Shown here: positions 42,510 to 50,341 of the stretch, in pieces
How the letters are laid out: the number at the start of each line of letters is the position of its first letter
Numbering within the stretch: the first letter of the stretch is position 1
From: Neoasaia chiangmaiensis
GTDB taxonomy: Bacteria > Pseudomonadota > Alphaproteobacteria > Acetobacterales > Acetobacteraceae
Length of the DNA: 64,000 nucleotides
NCBI RefSeq assembly: GCF_002005465.1
Contig: NZ_CP014691.1
Span: 620,001-684,000 of the forward strand
Reading direction: 5' to 3'
Program-made: the position numbers and the translations under genes
Notes under the pieces: model-generated
Database searches by the model: none
The model's input: the letters and a program-made list of their open reading frames with translations, nothing else
Told to the model about the DNA's origin: nothing

Positions 42510-44018
42510 ATGTCGAATGCCGCCCCTGCTCCCGTCGCTCCCGCCGTTGCTCGCATCCAGAGCTTTGCCTTCGTCGGAATCGACGCGGTGCCGGTTACGG
42601 TGGAAGTGCAGATTGCCAGCGGACTGCCGGCGTTTTTAGTAGTGGGCCTCGCTGACAAGGCCGTCGGCGAAGCGCGGGAACGGGTTCGTGCCGCCTTGAC
42701 GGCGCTCGGACTGGCCCTGCCGCCGAAGCGCATCCTGATTAATCTGGTTCCAGCCGACCTGCTCAAGGAAGGCGCCCATTTCGATCTGCCGATCGCTCTC
42801 GCCCTGCTGGTCGGCATGGGCGTCATCCCGCACGAAAGCGCCTATGCCTACGCCGCCGTCGGCGAACTGTCGCTCGACGGACGAATCAACCCGGTCGCCG
42901 GCGTCCTGTCTGCGGCATTGGGCGCCGTGGAGAGCGACCTGGGCCTGATCTGTCCTGCTGCACAGGGTGCGGAAGCGCGATGGGCCGGCAGCGATCTCGA
43001 TATATTGGCCCCGAGGGATTTGCAGGCGTTGATCACGCATTTCCAGGGCCATCAGGTTCTCGATCCGATACCGGATCCCAAGCGTATTACCCTTCCGCCC
43101 TTACCGGACCTCGCCGATATTCGCGGCATGCCCGTTGGACGACGCGCGCTGGAAATCGCAGCGGCTGGCGGTCATTCGTTGCTGATGTGCGGCCCGCCGG
43201 GAGCCGGGAAGTCGATGCTCGCAGCCCGCCTGCCGTCGATCCTTCCCGATTTGACGCATGAGCAGAAGCTGGAAAGCAGTCGCATCCATAGTGTCGGCGG
43301 TCAATTGCCCGGCGGCATGCTTGTCTCCCGGCCGCCATTTCGTGAGCCGCATCATTCCGCCACACTTGCCGCCCTCGTCGGCGGGGGCGGAAAGTCACGT
43401 CCGGGCGAAGTCAGTCTGGCCCATCATGGTGTTCTCTTCCTGGACGAATTTCCGGAGTTTTCCCGCGCCTGCCTCGAGGCGCTTCGCCAACCGATCGAGA
43501 CCGGTCGTATGACCGTGGCGCGCGCCAGCCAGACGGTCACGTATCCAGCACGCTTTCAACTGATTGCGGCCATGAATCCGTGTCGGTGCGGCTATCTGGG
43601 GGATCCGGAACGACAATGTCGCAAGGCACCGCGTTGCGGCGAAGATTACGCCGGCAAGATATCAGGGCCGATGATGGACCGGATTGACCTGAACGTGACC
43701 GTCCAGCCTGTTTCCCCTCTTGAAATCAGCCGCTCCGCCCGGGGTGAAGACAGCGCGACCGTCCGCATGCGCGTCGCAGCGGCGCGCGAGCGCCAGATCG
43801 TGCGGCAGAACTGCTGCAACGCCGAAGCGGACGCCACCGCCTTTGTCATGACGGATGCCGCTCGCGAAACTGTCGAGCATGCAGCGGAAAAATTGCGACT
43901 ATCGGCTCGCGGCCTGACGCGCCTGTTGCGCGTCGCCCGCACGATCGCCGACCTCGACGAAAGCGAGGCGCTGGAACATCGTCATGTCGCGGAAGCACTT
44001 GGATTTCGGCGACGATAG
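42510..44018 (+). CDS. comM: YifB/ComM family Mg-chelatase-like AAA ATPase
   Basis: AAA+ helicase that promotes branch migration during natural transformation in species where it was studied. The 502-residue protein has an N-terminal Lon-C-like domain (R-I-Q-S-F-A-F-V-G-I-D near the start and L-P-A-F-L-V-V-G-L-A), Walker A G-P-P-G-A-G-K-S-M-L, Walker B H-H-G-V-L-F-L-D-E-F-P-E-F, and a C-terminal Mg-chelatase-type segment with a small Cys-rich region (N-P-C-R-C-G-Y and C-R-K-A-P-R-C). The ATG at 42510 gives the usual N-terminus; an ATG at 42489 would leave the start within 4 bases of the CtrA box. It ends seven bases before the convergent metC. Confidence 0.93.
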   Translation: MSNAAPAPVAPAVARIQSFAFVGIDAVPVTVEVQIASGLPAFLVVGLADKAVGEARERVRAALTALGLALPPKRILINLVPADLLKEGAHFDLPIALALLVGMGVIPHESAYAYAAVGELSLDGRINPVAGVLSAALGAVESDLGLICPAAQGAEARWAGSDLDILAPRDLQALITHFQGHQVLDPIPDPKRITLPPLPDLADIRGMPVGRRALEIAAAGGHSLLMCGPPGAGKSMLAARLPSILPDLTHEQKLESSRIHSVGGQLPGGMLVSRPPFREPHHSATLAALVGGGGKSRPGEVSLAHHGVLFLDEFPEFSRACLEALRQPIETGRMTVARASQTVTYPARFQLIAAMNPCRCGYLGDPERQCRKAPRCGEDYAGKISGPMMDRIDLNVTVQPVSPLEISRSARGEDSATVRMRVAAARERQIVRQNCCNAEADATAFVMTDAARETVEHAAEKLRLSARGLTRLLRVARTIADLDESEALEHRHVAEALGFRRR

Positions 44019-44025
44019 CGCAAGC

Positions 44026-45291
44026 CTATCCCGCCCATGAGGCGCGCAGCACCGCCAGACCGCCATCGAGGTCGGCAATAAGTTCATCGACGTCTTCAAG
44101 GCCGATATGCAATCTGAACGCCGGCCCTTGCAGCAGGCCGCCGGGAATATTGCGCCGAATACCACCCGTGGTGGGAAGAACGAGGCTTTCATAGCCGCCC
44201 CAGGACGCACCCAGTCCGAACATCGCCAGTGCGTCAATCATGTCATGCATGGCGGAGACCGGCATTTCCGGCTGGAGTTCCACGCCGAAGAGTCCGCTGG
44301 CGCCACTGAAGTCCCGCAGCCAGAATTCATGTCCGGGGCATTCATCGAACGCGGGATGCAGGACACGCGCGACCTCCGGTCGTCCGCGCAGCCATTCCGC
44401 AATACGCAAGGCCGATTTCGCCTGATGCCCGAGCCGCACCGCCATGGTGCGCAAACCGCGCAAGGTCAGCCAGCAGTCGTCAGGGCCGGCAACCTGCCCA
44501 AGCTGGATCGCCGCGTCACGAAGAACGCGCCAATCGGCCTCATCCGCCACCGTCACGCTCCCAATGATCGCATCCGAATGACCGGCCGGGTATTTGGTCA
44601 GCGCCTGGATGGAGACGTCCACGCCATGGTCGAAAGGCTGGAACACCCCAATGCCCCATGTATTGTCGAGCATGAGTTTCGCACCATGCTCATGCGCCAC
44701 GCGCGACAGCATCGGCACGTCCTGCACTTCGAATGTATGGCTCCCTGGACTCTCCGCAAAGACGATCCGCGTCTCTGGACGAATCAGGTCGCGCAACGCA
44801 GTTTCATCCAGAAGCGGCGGATAATAAGTCGTCTCGATCCCAAGACGACGAAGCATCGTATCGGCAAAGCGCCGCGTCGGAGAATATACGGCATCAGGCA
44901 ATAACAGATGATCCCCCGCCGCCAGAAACGCCAGAAGCGGCGTCGTGCAGGCAGCAAGGCCGGAGGAGACAACCTGGCAATGCGTTCCGCCCTCGATCTG
45001 CGCGATCAGCCGCTCGAGTTGATGCTGTATCGGCGTTCCCATCGCGCCATAGACCAGTTCGTGGTCATGACTGCGTGTTCCATTCTCCCGCATCGACGCC
45101 AGATCCGGGAACAGGACGGTCGATCCGCGACTGACCGGTGAGTTGACGAAAACACCGTCAGCGGAAGCCGCATCGGGCCGTCCGCCCTGCACCAATGTCG
45201 AGGCCAACCGCTTCCAGCCACCGGATACACGCGCCGAAGGATCGGCTTGCTCTTCACTCATTTCCCGGTCATTCCCATACGAGTTCGGCAT
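44026..45291 (-). CDS. metC: cystathionine beta-lyase (Cys/Met metabolism PLP enzyme)
   Basis: Splits cystathionine to homocysteine in methionine synthesis. Fold type I PLP enzyme of 421 residues: Y-G-A-M-G-T-P-I-Q (near 83), D-N-T-W-G-I-G near 208, the PLP lysine in Q-A-L-T-K-Y-P-A-G-H-S-D (about 233), and the C-terminal G-A-S-W-G-G-Y-E-S-L typical of cystathionine beta-lyase. It starts at 45291 with GAGGA five bases upstream and overlaps the sseA stop codon; an ATG ten codons later (45261) is also possible. Coupled to sseA, so the pair forms a sulfur-handling operon. Confidence 0.92.
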   Translation of the reverse strand: MPNSYGNDREMSEEQADPSARVSGGWKRLASTLVQGGRPDAASADGVFVNSPVSRGSTVLFPDLASMRENGTRSHDHELVYGAMGTPIQHQLERLIAQIEGGTHCQVVSSGLAACTTPLLAFLAAGDHLLLPDAVYSPTRRFADTMLRRLGIETTYYPPLLDETALRDLIRPETRIVFAESPGSHTFEVQDVPMLSRVAHEHGAKLMLDNTWGIGVFQPFDHGVDVSIQALTKYPAGHSDAIIGSVTVADEADWRVLRDAAIQLGQVAGPDDCWLTLRGLRTMAVRLGHQAKSALRIAEWLRGRPEVARVLHPAFDECPGHEFWLRDFSGASGLFGVELQPEMPVSAMHDMIDALAMFGLGASWGGYESLVLPTTGGIRRNIPGGLLQGPAFRLHIGLEDVDELIADLDGGLAVLRASWAG

Positions 45292-46130
45292 CAGTTTTCC
45301 TCAATCGGCAGCGCAGGGTCCGATCCCCATTCGACCCAGGAACCGTCATAGAGCCGCCCCGGGGGCAATCCCGCCAGAACAAGGCCCATCGTCAGTGTCG
45401 CCGCGGTGAGACCGGAACCACAGGTCGTAATGACCCGCTGCCCTTGCCAGCCTGCTTTTTCGAAACGCCCGCGCAACGCTGTCGCCTCCTTGTATCGTCC
45501 CCCTTCGGCCAGCAATTCGCCATACGGAATATTGACGGCACCCGGCATATGGCCGGCGCGCACCCCGGGGCGCGGTTCCAGTGCCTGCGCGGCGAAGCGC
45601 GCGGACGAGCGCGCATCCACGATCAGCGTCCCTGCATCGCCCAACGCGATCAGAACATCCCCGGCACCCGCCAGAAGGTCGTAGCGCGATCGCGTCCGAT
45701 AGCCATCGACAGGCATATGGGCAACCGGCACGCCCTGCTCGACCACACCTCCGGCGGCCGCATAGGCCGCAAGACCGCCATCGAGCACGAAAACCTTCTC
45801 ATGGCCGAAAAGCCTGGCGAGCCACCAGGCCCGGCTGGCGCCCACACTGCCCTGACGATCGTAAAATACGATCGGATCGTCATGTCGTATCCCAAGCAAC
45901 ATCATGCTCTTCGCGAAACCACCGGCGGTCGGCGCCATATGCGGCAGCCCCGTTTCACGATCCGACAGCCGATCGATATCGAAGCGTCGCGCATTCGGCA
46001 GACGCGCCTCGCGGAAATCAGCGTCGGGATCACCACTCTGGCCCGGCAACAGGATACTGGCGTCCAGATAAATAGTACCGTCCCCGATGCGTGCGTCGTC
46101 ATCAGGTCGGATCAGCGGTCCGGTCATCAT
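45291..46130 (-). CDS. sseA: 3-mercaptopyruvate/thiosulfate sulfurtransferase
   Basis: Two-domain rhodanese that moves sulfur from mercaptopyruvate or thiosulfate. The 279-residue protein has an inactive N-terminal domain (Y-D-R-Q-G-S-V-G-A-S-R in place of the Cys loop) and an active C-terminal domain with Cys in T-C-G-S-G-L-T-A (near 239). Active-site loop C-G-S-G-x-T is typical for the mercaptopyruvate type. It is followed by overlapping metC. The ATG at 46130 has AAGGG upstream. Divergent from the AI-2E-type gene. Confidence 0.93.
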   Translation of the reverse strand: MMTGPLIRPDDDARIGDGTIYLDASILLPGQSGDPDADFREARLPNARRFDIDRLSDRETGLPHMAPTAGGFAKSMMLLGIRHDDPIVFYDRQGSVGASRAWWLARLFGHEKVFVLDGGLAAYAAAGGVVEQGVPVAHMPVDGYRTRSRYDLLAGAGDVLIALGDAGTLIVDARSSARFAAQALEPRPGVRAGHMPGAVNIPYGELLAEGGRYKEATALRGRFEKAGWQGQRVITTCGSGLTAATLTMGLVLAGLPPGRLYDGSWVEWGSDPALPIEEN

Positions 46131-46265
46131 GCGCCACCCTTGCCTAAAACAGTCTCGTTTTGCACGATAGCAGGATGGTCGGCACCGCGGTCAATCCGAT
46201 ACGACGAACCGTGCGGAAGCCGCTGCGTTGATCGACCGACGGCATCTGGGAAAAGATCGAGGCAT

Positions 46266-47339
46266 TTGACGACGGAACGCATCATGTTGGGCCTGCTGCT
46301 GGTCGGTGTGGCTTATGGCTGTAGCGTCGTCCTCTGGCCCTTTCTCTCCGCCATCCTCTGGGCGGCGATCCTCACATTCACAACCTGGCCGCTCTATGTC
46401 CGCCTGCGCCGCTCGATCAGGCCGGTCCTTGCGGCATTGGTCATGATGGTCAGCAGTGCGATCGCGATCCTCGTGCCCCTCGGCTTCCTGACATCGACAG
46501 GAGTCGCCGATATCCCCGATGTCATACGCGGCATCGACCATGCACTGGTCCATATCGCAACGTCCGAACCCGCGCCGCCCTGGATTGCCCATATTCCACT
46601 TGTCGGCAACCAGGCCCAGGCGGCCTATCATTACTGGACCCACGATCTCCGCACCGTTGGACAGACGCTCCAGCCCTACGCCGGACAGATCGCGCGCTAT
46701 ATGCTGTCCGCGCTGATGCAACTCGCCAGTGGTATCGCCGAATTGCTGATGGCCCTCTTCGTGGCTTTGTTCTTCTGGATCAATGGCGATGCGCTCGGGC
46801 GCGTCATCCGGGCACTGCTGACGCGCATCACCGGCGATTACGCAGCCCGACTCATCGCGGTCATCGGCAACGTAATCCGCGGCACGGTCTACGGCATTCT
46901 CGGCACCGCCATCGTTCAGGGCGTGCTGACGGCGATCGGGCTGCTGATTTTCGGCGTATCGGACCCGGTTCTGCTTGGCGGGCTGGCGGCGTTCTTCGCC
47001 GTGTTTCCCGTCGGCGCGCCTCTGGTCTGGGTTCCAGCGGCCATCTGGCTCGCCGTCCATCACCATCTGGTCGCCGGCATCGGCCTCGCCGTCTATGGTA
47101 TCGTGCTCATTTCCGGCGCCGACCACATCATTCGCCCGGCCTTCATCGCGCGCGGCGCGCAATTGCCCTATCTGTTGACCGTCCTTGGCGTTCTCGGCGG
47201 CATTGTCGCTATGGGCGGACTTGGTATTTTTCTCGGGCCCGTCCTGTTGGGCGTCGGCTACACACTGACTGTCGAATTCGCGAACGGTCGGGCAGGCTCA
47301 TCCATGCCCGCCACGCAGGAGGTCAAGAAAGCATCATGA
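46266..47339 (+). CDS. AI-2E family (PerM-like) membrane protein
   Basis: Integral membrane protein of about eight helices in 357 residues, family AI-2E transporter/PerM. Helices start at the N-terminus (L-G-L-L-L-V-G-V-A-Y-G) and the C-terminal segment has the family pattern G-I-L-G-T-A-I-V-Q-G and L-G-V-L-G-G-I-V-A-M-G-G-L-G-I-F-L-G-P. The name refers to E. coli TqsA; AI-2 export by this protein is not implied. The TTG at 46266 with GAGG nearby gives M-T-T-E-R-I-M; an ATG at 46284 is an alternative. Overlaps the next gene by four bases. Confidence 0.88.
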   Translation: MTTERIMLGLLLVGVAYGCSVVLWPFLSAILWAAILTFTTWPLYVRLRRSIRPVLAALVMMVSSAIAILVPLGFLTSTGVADIPDVIRGIDHALVHIATSEPAPPWIAHIPLVGNQAQAAYHYWTHDLRTVGQTLQPYAGQIARYMLSALMQLASGIAELLMALFVALFFWINGDALGRVIRALLTRITGDYAARLIAVIGNVIRGTVYGILGTAIVQGVLTAIGLLIFGVSDPVLLGGLAAFFAVFPVGAPLVWVPAAIWLAVHHHLVAGIGLAVYGIVLISGADHIIRPAFIARGAQLPYLLTVLGVLGGIVAMGGLGIFLGPVLLGVGYTLTVEFANGRAGSSMPATQEVKKAS

Positions 47340-48061
47340 CGCATACCGTCCTTCATATGCCCGAGCGCACGGCTGGCCATCAGGCATCGCATCACGCGCC
47401 CGGTGTGGGACATTCATTCAAGATTCTCAGTTGGAACCTGCTGAATAAAAGCGGCGCCACGCTTGACGAGGTGATTGCACTCGCCCGCGAGCAGGCACCC
47501 GATATCCTTCTGATGCAGGAGGCCAAGGCAGAAATCGATGCCCTGCCCGCCGCCCTGCCAGGACACTATGCGCGCATTCCCCTGCCGGGCCGTGTTCATG
47601 GCACTGCCTGCTGGAGCCGGTTTCCGTTCGCCCGCCCGCCGGTATCCTGCCTTCTGCCATCCGGTCTCGTCGTCCGACGAACGGCTCAGCTGATTGACTT
47701 CGGCAGTTTCTCCATCGCGAACGTCCACCTTTCACATGGACAGATTCTCAACCGACGGCAGTTGCGTCGCATTGCAGAGATGCTTCGCCCGCGCGCGCTC
47801 GTCATGGGGGATTTCAACCTCGTGGGCCCCACCCTGCTGCCGGGGTTTCAGGATGTCGGCCCGCGCCTTCCGACCCACCGCATGATCGATCTCCTCCCGA
47901 TCCGCATCGACCGCTGCCTGACACGAGGCATGACACCCCTTTCCGCTGACGTCATGCCCAGCTTCAGTTCCGACCACCATCCGATCGTCGTGACCCTTCG
48001 TCTGGGCCAGAGCGCGCAGTCGTCATGGCGAACGCGCCTTGCCAAAGCCGCCTACAGATAG
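47336..48061 (+). CDS. endonuclease/exonuclease/phosphatase (EEP) family protein
   Basis: EEP-fold phosphoesterase of 241 residues; families using this fold act on DNA, phosphoinositides or phospholipids. Visible motifs: W-N-L-L-N (about 33), L-M-Q-E (about 60) for the metal Glu, N-V-H-L-S-H (about 128), G-D-F-N-L (about 160) and S-D-H-H-P-I (about 213). No signal peptide. Its start overlaps the upstream gene by four bases (ATGA), so the two are translationally coupled. It ends by overlapping the convergent cardiolipin synthase end by ten bases. Confidence 0.87.
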   Translation: MTHTVLHMPERTAGHQASHHAPGVGHSFKILSWNLLNKSGATLDEVIALAREQAPDILLMQEAKAEIDALPAALPGHYARIPLPGRVHGTACWSRFPFARPPVSCLLPSGLVVRRTAQLIDFGSFSIANVHLSHGQILNRRQLRRIAEMLRPRALVMGDFNLVGPTLLPGFQDVGPRLPTHRMIDLLPIRIDRCLTRGMTPLSADVMPSFSSDHHPIVVTLRLGQSAQSSWRTRLAKAAYR

Positions 48062-49467
48062 GGCATGAACAGGCGCACACCGGCGTTGCGCAGCTTCACC
48101 ATTCCGGACTGACTGTCCAGTGTGTGATGGGTCAGACGTCCATGCCGGTGCCGGTCAATGAACGCTATCAGTTCCCGCGCCAGATCCTTGTCATAGACTT
48201 CCATATTGATCTCGAAATTCAGGCGCAGGCTCCGCACGTCGATATTACTGCTGCCGACGAAGGACCAGTCCTCATCGACAACAAGAAGCTTGGCGTGGTT
48301 GAACGGGGGTTGCGCCATCCAGATACGACATCCCGCGTCAAGGAACGGCGCCAGATTCGCGTCACGTGCGTAGTCGATCAACCGATGATTGCTGCTCCCC
48401 GGCACGATGATATCGATTTCAACGCCTCGCAGGGCCGCGAGACATAGTTCGGACGTCAGGCGCTCATCCGGCAGGAAATATGGCGTCATCAGCCGCACGC
48501 TCCGTCTCGCCAGGGCAACGCCCTGCAACATCGCGAATTCGATCTTCTCAAGGTCATTATCCGGCCCCGACGTGACGATCCGCATCGGTATGTCGCCAAC
48601 GCTATCGAGCTGCGGAAAGTAAATCTCTCCATCAAGCTCCTCCTGACAGGTGAAGGACCAGTCGCGTGCGAACGCCTCCGTCAGCTGGTGCACGATCGGC
48701 CCCTCGATCCGGAAGTGCGTATCCGCAACCGGCACCTTCGTGCGCAGCCGCAACATATTTTCCTCGCCAATGTTCAGCCCACCCATGAAACCGACGCGAC
48801 CGTCCACCACCAGAATCTTGCGATGGTTGCGCAGGTTGATGAACGGCATTCGCCACGGCCATAGCGAGTGCATGAAGCGGTGGCAGGCAATATTGCGCCG
48901 CCTCAACGCCGATGCCACACCGCTGTGAAAATATCCGCTGCCGATTCCATCGACCAGCACATGCACCCGCACGCCCCGCGCCTGCGCATTGGCCAATGCC
49001 TCTATGAAACGGTTACCGACCTCATCCGCCCGGAAAATATACGAACAGAGCAGAACGGATTGCCGCGCGTTGTCGATGGCCGCCAGCATGACCGGATAGG
49101 TATTGTCGCCATCATGGAGGCACTGGATAACGTTGCCACCGAGAAGCGGTCGTTCGGTCAACCGCCCCAACATCCGCGCCAGAGGCGCGAACTGACCGTC
49201 CACCTGTTCGCGGTGCTGCACAAGGGCGCCACGCCCGTCCCATTGATGGCTGCCGATCAGCTTTCTCGCCAGACGCCGCACGCGATTGACGCCGAACATC
49301 ACATACAGTGCCGCCCCGGTAAGCGGCATCAACCACGCGATGCCGATCCATCCTGTGGACGCCGCCGTATCACGCTTGGTACGCAGCACATGGATCGTCA
49401 CGGCCAACGCCAATGCATAGCGCGCAAGGACGAGCAGGATATCGAGAACGGTATAGTGGTGGTTCAT
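48052..49467 (-). CDS. cls: cardiolipin synthase (phospholipase D family)
   Basis: Makes cardiolipin from two phosphatidylglycerols in the inner membrane. The 471-residue protein has two N-terminal membrane helices (L-D-I-L-L-V-L-A-R-Y and W-I-G-I-A-W-L-M-P-L), then two HKD motifs: H-R-K-I-L-V-V-D-G near 236 and H-A-K-L-L-V-V-D-E near 414. Both are intact. The ATG at 49467 fits the family; the extension to 49608 overlaps the divergent bpt. It ends across the EEP gene's 3' end. Confidence 0.93.
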   Translation of the reverse strand: MNHHYTVLDILLVLARYALALAVTIHVLRTKRDTAASTGWIGIAWLMPLTGAALYVMFGVNRVRRLARKLIGSHQWDGRGALVQHREQVDGQFAPLARMLGRLTERPLLGGNVIQCLHDGDNTYPVMLAAIDNARQSVLLCSYIFRADEVGNRFIEALANAQARGVRVHVLVDGIGSGYFHSGVASALRRRNIACHRFMHSLWPWRMPFINLRNHRKILVVDGRVGFMGGLNIGEENMLRLRTKVPVADTHFRIEGPIVHQLTEAFARDWSFTCQEELDGEIYFPQLDSVGDIPMRIVTSGPDNDLEKIEFAMLQGVALARRSVRLMTPYFLPDERLTSELCLAALRGVEIDIIVPGSSNHRLIDYARDANLAPFLDAGCRIWMAQPPFNHAKLLVVDEDWSFVGSSNIDVRSLRLNFEINMEVYDKDLARELIAFIDRHRHGRLTHHTLDSQSGMVKLRNAGVRLFMPYL

Positions 49468-49591
49468 TGCTGCCAACGATAAAGCAACATTGACGATTGA
49501 ACAGCCGCGAAGCTTACGCGAGGGATGCAATCCGGCGTATGATTGCCTAGATTGGACAGAGAGACCCACACCAGCCGAGGAGGACGCGAAA

Positions 49592-50341
49592 ATGACAGTC
49601 GCCACCACGCCCCGGTTGTTCTATACCACCACCCCCAGCCCGTGCCCCTATCTTCCGGATCGCCAGGAACGCAAGGTCATCACGGAACTGACCGGCCCGG
49701 ATGCCGGCGCCCTGCACGATCGCCTGTCCCGTGCCGGTTTTCGACGCAGCCACGCGATCGCCTATGCGCCCGTCTGTGCCGGCTGCCATGCCTGCATTCC
49801 AATTCGCATTCCCGTGCAGCGCTTCACGCCCGATCGTACGCAGCGACGTGTCAGACGTCGTCTGGCCGATATCACCCTCATGCAGATCGAACCACGGGCT
49901 ACCCCCGAGCAATATGCGCTCTTTCACGCCTATCAGTTCAATCGCCACGCAATGGGCGACATGGCGCAGATGAGCTTCGACGAATATCGCGCCATGATCG
50001 AAGACAGTCCCGTCCAGACATGCCTGTTCGAATTCAGGGATCGTTCGGACCGTCTGCTCTGCGTGTCCCTCGTGGACAAGCTCTCCGACGGACTATCGGC
50101 CGTCTATACCTTTTTCGATACGACCGACCCGTCGGCATCTCTCGGCACCTATTCAATCCTCTCGCTGATCGATGAGAGCCGTGCGCGCAGTTTACCGTAT
50201 CTCTATCTCGGCTACTGGGTCAAAGGCAGCGACAAGATGGCATACAAGTCACGCTACCATCCTGCCGAAATCATGACGGGCGGTCAGTGGCAACCACTCG
50301 ATGCCAGCACGCCCATCGAGCGCAGCATGCCACTCTTCTAG
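49592..50341 (+). CDS. bpt: aspartate/glutamate leucyltransferase (Bpt)
   Basis: Adds leucine from Leu-tRNA to N-terminal Asp or Glu, tagging proteins for the N-degron pathway through ClpS/ClpAP. The 249-residue protein has the C-x-Y-L-P-D-R-Q region at the N-terminus, the Cys pair C-A-G-C-H-A-C-I-P-I-R near residue 62, and the Y-L-Y-L-G-Y-W-V-K-G-S-D-K-M-A-Y-K segment near 215. The start ATG at 49592 has GGAGG eight bases upstream; a longer frame from 49490 is not used. It converges on parC, overlapping by four bases. Confidence 0.93.
   Translation: MTVATTPRLFYTTTPSPCPYLPDRQERKVITELTGPDAGALHDRLSRAGFRRSHAIAYAPVCAGCHACIPIRIPVQRFTPDRTQRRVRRRLADITLMQIEPRATPEQYALFHAYQFNRHAMGDMAQMSFDEYRAMIEDSPVQTCLFEFRDRSDRLLCVSLVDKLSDGLSAVYTFFDTTDPSASLGTYSILSLIDESRARSLPYLYLGYWVKGSDKMAYKSRYHPAEIMTGGQWQPLDASTPIERSMPLF

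Noticed and set aside
45195-46265. Plus-strand open frame before the AI-2E gene, opposite sseA and metC
   Set aside because: Only the part from about 46266 has hydrophobic membrane sequence. The upstream part is antisense to sseA and is Arg/Pro/His-rich.
44026-46265. Riboswitch upstream of metC/sseA (SAM type)
   Set aside because: I saw no SAM-I or SAM-II-like structure in the short spacer before sseA, and metC is fused to sseA with no leader.
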